Source: an uncultured Latescibacterota bacterium
Lineage (GTDB): Bacteria > Latescibacterota > UBA2968
Assembly (NCBI GenBank): GCA_951812755.1
Contig: OX638329.1
Location: 3,976,522-4,040,521, forward strand
Length of the DNA stretch: 64,000 nt
Reading direction: 5' to 3'
Numbering within the stretch: position 1 is the first letter of the stretch; the number at the start of each line of letters is the position of its first letter. A program made the position numbers and the translations under genes. The notes beneath the pieces were generated by a model. That model was not told the origin of the DNA. It did not search any database and saw nothing but the letters and a program-made list of their open reading frames with translations. Below are positions 1 to 8,617 of the stretch, piece by piece.

Positions 1-461
1 TCCATCTGTGGTAACCACGAAGGCCAGAAGAACAGGCTTTTGTATTCCTTTTCATAGGTATATTCCACCAGATATGGAAACGCGCTGTCCTTCAGTTCAA
101 ATGCCTGATATTTGGTATCCTGATACAGGACGTACTCGGGAAAGTACGGGTTTTTCCGAATCTCGCCTTTGCCCAATTTTCGAATCAACTTGCCGTCTGC
201 ATCCAAAATTTTTCCAGAGATGTGGGTACACTTGATGTATCTATTTTCGCCCACCACCACCTGTCCGTATTTCCTTCCCGCTTCAGTGTTAATTTTCACA
301 ATCCGATGTTTGCGGTATATCGCTTTGTTTTTCCCTTTTATGATAAATTCGTTCTCATCCAGCACAACAACCGCATCAGCGTCCTCCTCAATACAGTCCG
401 CGCCTGCTGGCACATAGGCAGCAATCAGCAAGACCACAAGTATAAAAAACCTGGTGCTCAT
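1..461 (-). CDS. DUF3857-type exported protein, N-terminal part (cut by window edge)
   Basis: The reverse strand is open from an ATG at 461 to the window edge, about 153 codons with no stop. The start is preceded by a GGAG ribosome site. Residues 1-20 form a signal peptide (hydrophobic FFILVVLLIAAYV, then a small-residue cleavage zone). The rest, with 'DADAVVVLDENEF', 'YRKHRIVKI' and a later 'YLVEYTYEKEY', has the pattern of the DUF3857 beta-domain that precedes transglutaminase-like domains. It starts 15 bp after the stop of the homologous gene at 477-2417, so the two are a tandem co-transcribed pair. Function unknown; probably periplasmic. Any transglutaminase half would lie outside the window. 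Confidence 0.75.
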   Translation of the reverse strand, partial: MSTRFFILVVLLIAAYVPAGADCIEEDADAVVVLDENEFIIKGKNKAIYRKHRIVKINTEAGRKYGQVVVGENRYIKCTHISGKILDADGKLIRKLGKGEIRKNPYFPEYVLYQDTKYQAFELKDSAFPYLVEYTYEKEYKSLFFWPSWLPQM

Positions 462-476
462 ATCTCCACCCCCGTC

Positions 477-2417
477 TTATTCTTCCGTTTCCGATGGTTT
501 TCGGCGCAAGACAATCTGCCCCTGATCGGCACTTACAATCTTTGTGTAAGCGTTTCGCAGCCGGGAATATTGCGCCGGTGTGTAATAAACGCGGTTCACA
601 GAAAACGTCCGCTGGAGACGCACGCGATTGCTGTCTGCCTGACATTCAGACTGAAACCGAACCCCGAGGGATGTAACCTTTTGTACTTCGGGTATTTCGA
701 CAACATCGAACCCCTCCGGCAGAGTTAGATCTACTATTTCTTCAGATGCAAAGCCGTAGTTGAACTCGACGGGAAAAAGCCTTTTTTCGTTCTTAAAGGG
801 ATTGGACTGACGCCGATGGATCAAACTCGAAGGACAATAAACCATATCGCCAGCCACCTGGGCGTAATTTTGAACCCGATAGTCGATCTTAACTTCCAAG
901 GGCATATCGACATCTTTGTCCTGAGCGATCTGAAATGTATCGATTGTCACATCTCCAAAACGGTTTTCCAGAATCTCTTTGACGTATTTCCCCGGTTTAT
1001 CTTCGTCCAGATCCTTTCGTTCTGAAATCCCGCGATACCCTTCAAATTGCAGTGTTGTTTGGCACAGGAGATCGCCGTTTTCGGTCAGCTTCGCCTGTGT
1101 ATTTGCTCTACTTGTGCTCGCATCTTTAGGCATGGGAATTTCGACAATTTTACCTTCTTCCTCCCCAATCAAAAACCCTTTTCCAGACAAGAACCTGGGT
1201 GGTAGCAGTACAAACGGACACTGACTGTCATTTGTATCCAAAAAATAAATTTCATCGTCTATGGACAGGTGTGCAATCGTGTAGTTGAATTGCTGCAATT
1301 GAGGCCAGTTTTCTTGCAAACGCCCATTGGTGCGGGTGGAGATACGCAGCGGATTGGCTTCGAAACCAGCGGCTTTCAGCATCGCGATTAACAACATGTT
1401 TTTCTCGGACGAACTGCCCTTTTTTCTTTTTAGTACATCGTTGGGTTTTTTGCGACTTCCACTCGACGCAGATGTTTCAATCGAGTCCCTCACATAGCTG
1501 TAAATAGCCTCTGCCCGGGTGCGACCATCCTGCGTCTCGGGTGCAAGAGCAAGCGTCCGTCTTTCTAAGGTCCTGTTTCTTCTGAAGAGTGGATTGTAAC
1601 TCTTTTGCAAGGTTTCCGCCAGGTCGTCCCAGGTTTTAATGAATATGACAGGATCGGCCATTGTATCTTTGGGATTTCGATAAGACACGATCTGAAAAAA
1701 TAACGTTGCCCAATAATCTTTGAGCGTCGTAATATAAGGTTCCCGTTTAAGAGCTGGCAAATTTTCTGTACGCCATACAAATCTGCCTACAAAAGAAGTG
1801 CCCAACTGAGGATCGGCAATTTGAAAAGATTCTCTCTGTGGATCGGGAACGTAGGCATTGCTGGCAAAGGCCCGATAATCGAAACCTTCTGGAATAATCA
1901 AGATCAACTCACTCAGTCTGGTAAATATTCCATGCTGGAACTGCCAGGGGGCGAGAAATGTCAGTCGTCTACTGGTAATTTCATAGGCGTATTCAATAAC
2001 AGCCCCCACCTCCACACCGGGTATGGCGAATACCTTTTCAGATCCACTTCTACGCTTTTTTGTAAAAATGTCTTTTTTTGAAAGTGTGATCTTTTTGCCA
2101 TTGGGCAAAATAGTCTGTGCCCGCAATTCATCTATCTCGTCATCAGAGCCGAGATAGATGGACACATCGCCGTATTTCAGACCGCGTTCGGTGAGAATTT
2201 TAATTCGGGTGTGTCGCTGAATCACAAGATTGAATCGCAGTGTAATAGCGATAGTGCCTTTATCGAACAGAATAACGGCATCGGCCTCAGAGTCTTCGGG
2301 TATGCCGGTCATGCCCAGAATCTCTTCAGATACATCCCCCCATTCCTGCGCCAGAAGTGGGCCCGCGTAAAATAGCAGCCCAAAAACCAGAAGAATCTGT
2401 GGGATTATAGATCGCAT
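477..2417 (-). CDS. DUF3857 + transglutaminase-like domain exported protein (probably non-catalytic)
   Basis: The 646-residue protein begins with a signal peptide (about 1-23, ending LLAQ) after a strong AGGAGGT ribosome site. Residues about 40-250 fit DUF3857, and 290-420 fit a transglutaminase-like core. In active members the core starts with a G-x-C-x-D-K motif. Here the matching segment is 'KGSSSEKNMLLIAML', so the nucleophilic Cys is Ser, and the downstream His/Asp segment is 'NYTIAHLSIDDEIYFLDTND'. The fold is recognisable but papain-like catalysis is unlikely; Cys-less members are common in this family. The remainder (430-646) is a beta-rich tail. It is upstream of, and 15 bp from, a second DUF3857 gene, so the pair is probably one envelope operon of unknown role. 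Confidence 0.8.
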   Translation of the reverse strand: MRSIIPQILLVFGLLFYAGPLLAQEWGDVSEEILGMTGIPEDSEADAVILFDKGTIAITLRFNLVIQRHTRIKILTERGLKYGDVSIYLGSDDEIDELRAQTILPNGKKITLSKKDIFTKKRRSGSEKVFAIPGVEVGAVIEYAYEITSRRLTFLAPWQFQHGIFTRLSELILIIPEGFDYRAFASNAYVPDPQRESFQIADPQLGTSFVGRFVWRTENLPALKREPYITTLKDYWATLFFQIVSYRNPKDTMADPVIFIKTWDDLAETLQKSYNPLFRRNRTLERRTLALAPETQDGRTRAEAIYSYVRDSIETSASSGSRKKPNDVLKRKKGSSSEKNMLLIAMLKAAGFEANPLRISTRTNGRLQENWPQLQQFNYTIAHLSIDDEIYFLDTNDSQCPFVLLPPRFLSGKGFLIGEEEGKIVEIPMPKDASTSRANTQAKLTENGDLLCQTTLQFEGYRGISERKDLDEDKPGKYVKEILENRFGDVTIDTFQIAQDKDVDMPLEVKIDYRVQNYAQVAGDMVYCPSSLIHRRQSNPFKNEKRLFPVEFNYGFASEEIVDLTLPEGFDVVEIPEVQKVTSLGVRFQSECQADSNRVRLQRTFSVNRVYYTPAQYSRLRNAYTKIVSADQGQIVLRRKPSETEE

Positions 2418-2888
2418 ATCGGCACCTCCTATTTGTAAGGATTTGGAAACAAGCTGACCTGTATCAGACGACCAGATTATCTTTTGGCACTACCTGAAGC
2501 TATTCCTCTTAAATGCAATATGCGTGCCAATGTAAATCAGATTCAGGTCATATACATAAGATATTATTTTTATTCAGGATATAAAAAAACAGAAAAGCCA
2601 GACTGGATTATATCAAGGACCGATATGTAGTCCCCAAAATAATTAGACTGGCTCTTATATAAACATAAGATATTATTTTTATTCAGGATATAAAAAATAG
2701 AAATGCCAGACTGAATTATTTTTAAATGGCCGATATACAGTCTTAATAACCGATGTTACGCGGAAAGGCAAAGTGATTGAGCCGATGTTGATCTGCTATA
2801 CTGACGATTCGCATACGTGTGCATTTTTAAAAATAATAATATAACAATTTCTCTCTGTCAAGCTCGCTACCTATTCTTCAAACGCTAC
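2418..2888. other. AT-rich intergenic region, 471 bp
   Basis: No open frame here looks coding. It lies between the start of the gene at 477-2417 and the 3' end of the gene at 2889-3977, so it must hold the promoter of the DUF3857 operon; I see no convincing -35/-10 pair. The middle contains a direct repeat with 109-bp period (listed separately). At 2747-2761 there is an 'aaccgatgttacgc' sequence resembling one end of the inverted-repeat elements at 37478 and 44884, but without a partner end. Confidence 0.7.
2554..2742. repeat. Two-copy direct repeat, 109-bp period
   Basis: Copy 1 (2554-2632) and copy 2 (2663-2742) both begin acataagatattattttt, continue through an 'attcaggata' block and 'gccagactg', and end 'cgatat(g/a)(t/c)agtc'. 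The first ~37 bases are identical; the second half carries scattered substitutions and a 1-2 base indel. The spacing is a tandem duplication with a ~30-bp non-repeated linker. Function unknown. Confidence 0.75.
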
Positions 2889-3977
2889 CTAATACACCCC
2901 AACGACGACTGATTCCTGCAACTCGGAGAACAGACCCAGGTTTCTCACGCCATCCCAGGGATAGGCTTCAATCGGTTTGGCGCGTTCGGCCTCATCGCGT
3001 TCGAGAAAGCGGGGCATAAAAAATTCTTTTGTGAGTGTCGTGAGCATCACGCGCCCTGTTTCGTCGTAATCGACCACTTCATCGGGATTATTTGGATTCA
3101 CCAATTCGATAAACGCGCGAGGCACGGGTGGATAGTAAGTAATTGCGTAATTGTCTCCGAGTTCGAGCGGTTTGGAATAAGCCAGCCCCATCAGGGTATT
3201 GCCATAGGTGGGAACAAAATCGATGCCGGGGATAAGCTCTTCTCTCGCAAACCGATTAAATTGTGCATTCATCTCTGTACCGCCGCAAAAAATGCCGCTA
3301 ATCCCGGCTTTTTGCAGGGAAATTTTTTCGCACAATTCTTCCAGGAGCTTAGGAGTCGTGAACATGCATTTCACATTATCGTTAGCGCGCAAAATAGTGA
3401 GCGCCTGATCGATAACATGCGCTTTGTAAAGCTCCAATTCCTGGAGTGCGCCGCGCTTGATCAGCTTGTTGACCCATCGCGGATCGAGATCCACGAGAAA
3501 ACAAATTCCACCGCGAATCTGACAAAGATATTCAACAGCCAGGCGCAATCGTCGGGGACCTGTTGGCCCCAGCATCAGCCAGTCTGCACCCTTTGGAAAT
3601 GTTTCTTCAGAGAGATGCTCGCTGAACATTTCGTAGTCGATCTGAAAATCATTTTGGCTGATCCGATATTTGGGAACACCGGTTGAGCCACCCGTCTCAA
3701 ATACATAAGTCCGCTGTTCTTCACTCCCCCTGGGGATCCATCGCCGCACGGGTCCTCCGCGCAGCCATTCATCCTGGAAATGCCCGAGGTATTTCAGATC
3801 ACTGTACCCGCCGATCTCCCGCCGCGGATCAAAATCCAATTCCTCTGCAAATGCCAGCCAGAACGGACATCCCGTATTGGGATCAAAATGCCACGCGACC
3901 ATATCGCGCACATGAACATCAAGGATATCGCGCGCTTCTTTGACCCTATCGACAAAAGGTGTTGCCAACACTTCCAT
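2889..3977 (-). CDS. AMP-binding, adenylate-forming enzyme (LuxE / phenylacetate-CoA ligase-like)
   Basis: The chosen start (ATG at 3977, protein MEVLATPFV, 362 residues) follows a GAGG ribosome site and leaves a 13-bp gap to the upstream gene; a longer frame back to 4076 would overlap that gene. The motif 'TGGSTGVPK' (near residue 100) is the phosphate-binding loop of acyl/aryl-adenylating enzymes. 'IFCGGTEMNAQ' and 'FVPTYGNTLMG' correspond to the later A-motifs. Length and layout are like LuxE-type acyl-protein synthetases and the N-terminal domain of PaaK-type ligases; the ~110-residue C-terminal cap of full ANL ligases seems shortened. Substrate unknown. It sits in a minus-strand run with two exported beta-propeller genes, but a functional link is not evident. 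Confidence 0.6.
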   Translation of the reverse strand: MEVLATPFVDRVKEARDILDVHVRDMVAWHFDPNTGCPFWLAFAEELDFDPRREIGGYSDLKYLGHFQDEWLRGGPVRRWIPRGSEEQRTYVFETGGSTGVPKYRISQNDFQIDYEMFSEHLSEETFPKGADWLMLGPTGPRRLRLAVEYLCQIRGGICFLVDLDPRWVNKLIKRGALQELELYKAHVIDQALTILRANDNVKCMFTTPKLLEELCEKISLQKAGISGIFCGGTEMNAQFNRFAREELIPGIDFVPTYGNTLMGLAYSKPLELGDNYAITYYPPVPRAFIELVNPNNPDEVVDYDETGRVMLTTLTKEFFMPRFLERDEAERAKPIEAYPWDGVRNLGLFSELQESVVVGVY

Positions 3978-3990
3978 ATTGTGACCTCGT

Positions 3991-5418
3991 CTATTCGCCT
4001 TTAATCGCATACAACGTATTGCGCGTGCCAATATAAAGCATGCCATCTTTTGCAATAGGCGTGGTATATACGGCACTGCCCATATTGATTTCGTTGATTA
4101 GTTCAAATTGTGTTCCGGCTTTCAAAATCGCCACATCGCCATCTTCATCTCCAATATACACCTTCCCATCTGCGACAAAAGGTGACCCCCATATCGCGGC
4201 AAATGTGTCGTATTTCCAGTGCTGTGTGCCGGTTTTTACGTCAAGGCAATAGACAAAACCGCTCAGGTCTGCCGCATAGAGCAGACCATCGCTGATGCCC
4301 ACCGTTGAAATGGTACGGTTGTAATTTTCATTGCCAAAGTGCCACACCGCATGGCTTCCCGTCACATCGCCTGTACCTGTCGCGTCAATCGCCCACAAAT
4401 GTCCGATGCCCTCGCCGTGTTCCGGGTCTTGCCCAACACCGATAAAAACCTTGTTATCGTAAATAACGGGTGTGGAAATAATCGCATTGCGCGTGCCGCG
4501 CCCGCCCAACTCCCACACAGCATCTTTTGGATTGCAGTCAAATTTCCAAATCAAGTCGCCCGTTTCGGGCTCCACTGCATAAACCCAGCCATCACCTCCG
4601 GGGCAAATCACTTGTGGCTTCCCATTGATGACGCCATAAGCGGGATTGGACCACTGCCCGTGCAAGATATTTTCGGCGGGATAAGCTTTTTCCCACACCA
4701 ATTCACCCGTATTGAGATCGATCGCAATAAAGCTGGGCGACAGAGGCGACGGAATGGCGACATGGCCTTCGTCAACACCATTTGCAGTGATGATAAACAA
4801 AAGATTCCCCGCCCCCACGGGCGAACAGGTCGCCAGATTGTGAGGGAATACATCCAATTCTTCCATCATGTCGTATTCCCAGATAATATCCACGCCGATG
4901 TCGCTTGTATCTTCTTCCCCGGTGTATGGACCATCATTTTCCCCATCCAAAAAACCCTCTGTATCCGCGCACACCACGCGACATTGATTGGAGATATAAT
5001 ACATCCGATCCCCGCGGATATAAGGCGTGGAGCAAATGCCCTGCTGTGGCCAATCATTGACGCGCCCCGCGGGCAGCTTGGGATGCGCTGCTTGCCAGAG
5101 AAATTTTCCATCAGATTCCTGAAAAGCCATGATCACGCCCTTGTCACCCGTGATTTTGGGGTTGCGCGCGATCTGATTATTTGTACCCATGAATATTTTC
5201 CCGCCTATCCTGATGGGACCGGCGTAGGACTGCGAACCAAGATCTGCTTTCCAGGCGATATTTTCACCTGTTTCTGTATTCCAGTTCGACGGCAAATTTT
5301 TTGCGTCTGATACGAGGTTGCGATCTGGAGTAAATCCCCACATGATCTCTTCAGCTATCCCAGCCGAAGAGATCAGGCCAGCGATAGCACATCCGCTCAA
5401 AAATCGTTTCAATTTCAT
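3991..5418 (-). CDS. Exported PQQ-like beta-propeller repeat protein
   Basis: The 475-residue protein has an N-terminal signal peptide (about 1-22, KRFLSGCAIAGLISSAGIA). The body is made of recurring propeller blades of the type 'W..DTGELVWEKAY', 'EPETGDLIWKFDC' and 'DVKTGTQHWKYDT', the tryptophan-docking signature of the PQQ/BamB-like beta-propeller fold. No quinoprotein dehydrogenase active-site features (vicinal disulfide, heme motif) are seen, so a binding or scaffolding role in the periplasm is more likely than redox catalysis. AAGGAA precedes the start at a normal distance. It lies 32 bp downstream of the related protein at 5451-7607, and both are probably co-transcribed. Confidence 0.8.
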   Translation of the reverse strand: MKLKRFLSGCAIAGLISSAGIAEEIMWGFTPDRNLVSDAKNLPSNWNTETGENIAWKADLGSQSYAGPIRIGGKIFMGTNNQIARNPKITGDKGVIMAFQESDGKFLWQAAHPKLPAGRVNDWPQQGICSTPYIRGDRMYYISNQCRVVCADTEGFLDGENDGPYTGEEDTSDIGVDIIWEYDMMEELDVFPHNLATCSPVGAGNLLFIITANGVDEGHVAIPSPLSPSFIAIDLNTGELVWEKAYPAENILHGQWSNPAYGVINGKPQVICPGGDGWVYAVEPETGDLIWKFDCNPKDAVWELGGRGTRNAIISTPVIYDNKVFIGVGQDPEHGEGIGHLWAIDATGTGDVTGSHAVWHFGNENYNRTISTVGISDGLLYAADLSGFVYCLDVKTGTQHWKYDTFAAIWGSPFVADGKVYIGDEDGDVAILKAGTQFELINEINMGSAVYTTPIAKDGMLYIGTRNTLYAIKGE

Positions 5419-5450
5419 TTTATTCCTTTATATGTAAGGGTTTATGATAA

Positions 5451-7607
5451 TTACCACACTTTCACATTATCGTAGTAAATCGTGGCGGGTGAATAGCCGT
5501 AAAGCGCGGGGCTGCCTTCTTCTATAGGCAAGGGATCCTCTACTTCGATACTCCACGCATCGGGTTCGGGATGACCTTTTTCCCAAACTTTGCCCCGGAC
5601 GATGGCTTTGCCGCCTTCGACATCAACTCGCATTTTCATAGTGTACCACACACCCATGTCCCAGTGGAAATCGATGCGTTTTGCCATGCGCAAATCCGAC
5701 GACCACGACCGCACTTCGAGACGCTGGTGAATGCCCTGAAGATCGAGGATATAGCGATGCGCGATAAGACCCATATCGGGACGCCGTCGCTTGTTTTGCG
5801 TACCCATAAGATCGGCCTGAATCGTATAGCCACTGAGTTTGTACGGTGCGACATAGAGATTTGAGCGATCTAAGCCGCGTGCAGCAGGAGGTTTTGCCAG
5901 TACCTTGTTGCCATCTTTTTCTTCCACCGCAAAACCCCTGCCCCCCCACACCCAGTGCAATGGATTTGTGCCGACTGAGACATTTTCAAAATCCTCTGTC
6001 CAGGGCAAAGTGGGCACCACGCGCACCCATGTTTGTCGGGTTAATTCACCTACCTTGGCCGTAATCCAGCCGCCCTGTCCCGCTCGGGATGGTACAAACT
6101 GATTGTTCTTTATTTCTCCCTCCATGCCATTCAACGACCATTCGGCAGTGACATTGCCGATCAAGCGCCCCTTCTCATCATAAGCCTCTGCCCGCAAGGG
6201 CAACACCTCGCCCTGTTGTATAGTCGCTTCAGCCGGAATAGAGAGAATAGATGCTGGTTTCGCACCAGAGGGCGCGCTTTCGTGCTTTGCATGAGGAGAC
6301 TGCGTAACTTCAAATCGCGCGTTTTTATCGCCCAGGCAAAACAACCCGGCTTCGGTCGCAAAATAGATGCGGCGATACGCAACGGCGACTGACCCGTAGA
6401 TCTCGGCATGCCCGCCCTCGGGCATTGCGATTTTCTTTTTGTCGAGCACTTCCGCACCCATATTGTTCGTTTTGAGAATCTGGAGGCCGCCATTGACTTC
6501 AGTAACATAAAGTTTACCATCGGCCCAGGTCGGCGATCCCCTGCCCACAGTACCGATATTTTGCTCCCAGTATTGCTTTCCCGTCCTGGCGTCCAAACAA
6601 TGCACATTGGCTGAATTGTCGATAACATAGACGCGCCCCTCGTGAACCGCTGGCGAAGCATAGCCCACGGTCATACCGTCTTGCCGCCAGATTTCTTTGC
6701 CCGTGCGCGCATCCAAACAGGTAACGCGACCAAGAGCGGTATTATCGACATTTTCTTCACTATGTGCGACATAAACGCGATTATCAGCCACAACAGGCGA
6801 GGTGTTGATGCCACGCCTACTGAATGAAAAACCCCATACTTTTTCGCCAGTTGCGACTTTGAAGGCAAAAATGCCGCCATTGCCATTGCCGGCAACCAAC
6901 ACGCGCTGCCCGTCAATTGTCGTGACAACAGGCGTCGAGTAAACGGTTAAATCGACCTGTCCACCGCCGCCCGGACGAGCCATCCACGCGGTTTCACCCG
7001 TATGCTTATTAAAAGCAACATACCGATGAGAAGGCGGTTTACCAGCCCACCCGCGATTGCCCATGCTGACGATGACCAGATCGCCATCGACAACGGGTGT
7101 GTGCAATCGCCCGCCATAACCGGAGAATCGGTTAAATTCTTCGGTTAGAGACCGCTGCCATTGGACATAGCCATCGGTATCAAAACAGATCAATAACCCA
7201 TTGACGAGATGGGCATAAATATTACCGGTTTCACCATCGGCTCCCAGGCTTGCCCATCCCAGACGATTGAAAGAAATAGTCGAGTGCCAGACATTGAACT
7301 TTTTTTCCCAAATGAGATCACCCGTTTCCGCATCAAAGCACGCAATGTGCTCCTGCTCGGTTATGTCTTTACCGGTTCGGCCGATAACATAGACCCGACC
7401 ATTTACAATAATCGGTGTAGATCTGCCGATAAACTCGCGGTGCCAGATCAGATTTTCCCCATCAAGGGCCCATGTAGAAATGAGTCCCGTCTCTGGCGAC
7501 GCGCCGTTTTGCATAGGACCACGCCAGTGCGTCCAATCAGACGCCTCAGAAATACTTCCCAGAAGAGCGATACAGAACAAAAAAGCAAAAAGAATGCGTA
7601 TTTTCAT
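5451..7607 (-). CDS. Exported beta-propeller protein with C-terminal jelly-roll domain
   Basis: The 718-residue protein has a signal peptide (1-22) followed directly by 'DWTHWRGPMQNG', the usual beginning of secreted PQQ-like propellers. Blades with 'DAETGDLIWEKKF', 'DARTGKEIWRQDG' and 'DARTGKQYWEQN' fill residues about 25-430. An Ig-like segment follows (about 455-525), then a concanavalin/LamG-type sandwich (about 530-718, 'LPWTEDFENVSVG' to 'ATIYYDNVKVW') of the kind found in carbohydrate-binding or DUF1080-like domains. The protein probably acts in the periplasm or on the cell surface, perhaps on polysaccharide. TAAGGAAAG is the ribosome site. It is the first gene of the minus-strand run that continues to 2889 and diverges from the dioxygenase at 7853. 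Confidence 0.8.
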   Translation of the reverse strand: MKIRILFAFLFCIALLGSISEASDWTHWRGPMQNGASPETGLISTWALDGENLIWHREFIGRSTPIIVNGRVYVIGRTGKDITEQEHIACFDAETGDLIWEKKFNVWHSTISFNRLGWASLGADGETGNIYAHLVNGLLICFDTDGYVQWQRSLTEEFNRFSGYGGRLHTPVVDGDLVIVSMGNRGWAGKPPSHRYVAFNKHTGETAWMARPGGGGQVDLTVYSTPVVTTIDGQRVLVAGNGNGGIFAFKVATGEKVWGFSFSRRGINTSPVVADNRVYVAHSEENVDNTALGRVTCLDARTGKEIWRQDGMTVGYASPAVHEGRVYVIDNSANVHCLDARTGKQYWEQNIGTVGRGSPTWADGKLYVTEVNGGLQILKTNNMGAEVLDKKKIAMPEGGHAEIYGSVAVAYRRIYFATEAGLFCLGDKNARFEVTQSPHAKHESAPSGAKPASILSIPAEATIQQGEVLPLRAEAYDEKGRLIGNVTAEWSLNGMEGEIKNNQFVPSRAGQGGWITAKVGELTRQTWVRVVPTLPWTEDFENVSVGTNPLHWVWGGRGFAVEEKDGNKVLAKPPAARGLDRSNLYVAPYKLSGYTIQADLMGTQNKRRRPDMGLIAHRYILDLQGIHQRLEVRSWSSDLRMAKRIDFHWDMGVWYTMKMRVDVEGGKAIVRGKVWEKGHPEPDAWSIEVEDPLPIEEGSPALYGYSPATIYYDNVKVW

Positions 7608-7626
7608 CGGCTTTCCTTATTTTAGT

Positions 7627-7638
7627 GCCCAATTGGGC
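7627..7638. promoter_or_regulatory. Perfect 12-bp palindrome upstream of the beta-propeller gene (possible operator)
   Basis: gcccaattgggc is a perfect 12-base palindrome centred about 25 bases upstream of the start codon at 7607, inside the divergent intergenic region. This is a position where a dimeric regulator could block initiation. Function is guessed from position only. Confidence 0.25.
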
Positions 7639-7779
7639 GGTGAAAAAGGTCGGACTTTTCTCAAAAATAATCATACTCCAGATCGTGCCTGGAGCAAAAA
7701 CGCATCAATCTTATTGAGACGTTAATCATTCTCTTTCTGTTCCCAATTTCTAATTTCTACCCTATAAATATAATTGATT

Positions 7780-7808
7780 TTGCAAGAGCGCGTCATAATT
7801 TGTAAATT
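7780..7808 (+). promoter_or_regulatory. Candidate sigma-70 promoter for the dioxygenase gene
   Basis: ttgcaa (7780-7785), a 17-bp spacer and taaatt (7803-7808) give a fair -35/-10 pair. Transcription would start near 7815, downstream of the ATG at 7811. This supports the AAGGAG-preceded ATG at 7853 as the translation start. Confidence 0.4.
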
Positions 7809-7852
7809 AGATGTCGGTTGAGATAGATGAAGTCACCAAAAAGGAGTATTCA

Positions 7853-8587
7853 ATGGGACTAACGGATGCAGAACAAAAATTCTACGACCAAAATGGATAT
7901 GTGTTGAAAAAGGGATTGATCACCTCCGGAGAGATTTCCCATATCGAACGCGAAATTGCGGGCTTGCACGAGCGAATGGCAGAAAACGCGCCCGACGGAG
8001 TCGGGATCTCATGGGAAGAATTTGAGGATGAGCACCTGCCCCAGCGCATCCGACAGTTGATGCACAGCGAAGTGATCAGCGAGGGATTAAATCGCGCATT
8101 GCGCTGCGACGATATGTTGGATATTATTGAGACACTGATTGGACCGAATATCTCACTGTATCACAGCAAGCTATTGATGAAAGCCGCGCGCGATGGCACG
8201 GCGATACCCTGGCATCAGGATTACGCGTATTGGAAACGCGAAGACAATCGGCCTTTGATGGTGAATTGCCAACTCGCTATTGACGGGACAGACGATGAAA
8301 ATGGCTGTATTCAATTTATCCCTGGCAGCCAGAAATGGGGCCTACAAGAACACGAACGCGCACAAACGAGTTTTGGCGTATTTTTGCCGGGGCACTATCG
8401 CGAGCGCGAAGACGCGGTACCCGTGGCAATGGAACCGGGCGATGGCGTGTTTTTTAGCGCGCTAACCATTCACGGATCGGGACCAAATACATCGCATCGA
8501 GGCCGTCGTATGAATACCTTTGCCTATAATGTGACGGGCAATAGCGAGGGACAATGCCGCGAGGTTTTGCGCGGACGCGCACTGTAG
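7853..8587 (+). CDS. Phytanoyl-CoA dioxygenase (PhyH) family protein
   Basis: This is a 244-residue Fe(II)/2-oxoglutarate oxygenase. The start at 7853 has AAGGAG seven bases upstream, unlike the in-frame ATG at 7811. The metal triad is visible: H121-x-D123 in 'PWHQDYAYW' and H207 in 'TIHGSGPN', with R217 or R218 placed to hold 2-oxoglutarate. 'GCIQFIPGSQKWG' is the typical PhyH core strand. The substrate is unknown; members of this large family hydroxylate diverse small molecules. A 30-bp gap separates it from a large membrane protein (8618-10606), so the pair may be an uptake/oxidation unit, which is inference only. Confidence 0.85.
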   Translation: MGLTDAEQKFYDQNGYVLKKGLITSGEISHIEREIAGLHERMAENAPDGVGISWEEFEDEHLPQRIRQLMHSEVISEGLNRALRCDDMLDIIETLIGPNISLYHSKLLMKAARDGTAIPWHQDYAYWKREDNRPLMVNCQLAIDGTDDENGCIQFIPGSQKWGLQEHERAQTSFGVFLPGHYREREDAVPVAMEPGDGVFFSALTIHGSGPNTSHRGRRMNTFAYNVTGNSEGQCREVLRGRAL

Positions 8588-8617
8588 GTACATATTTTTC
8601 TTTGAGGAACGCCAAGG

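Noticed and set aside
2747-2761. aaccgatgttacgc, resembling one end of the MITE-like elements
   Set aside because: No matching inverted end within the spacer and no interior similarity; a 14-base likeness alone is not enough to call a remnant.
4339-5310. 323-codon plus-strand open frame opposite a beta-propeller gene
   Set aside because: Antisense to a protein with clear repeats and signal peptide; no initiation signal and no recognisable domain.
3991-5418. PQQ-dependent dehydrogenase for the beta-propeller protein
   Set aside because: No adjacent-cysteine pair, no Asp/Glu catalytic set and no heme motif; only the propeller repeats are present. The same holds for 5451-7607 and 53859-55172.
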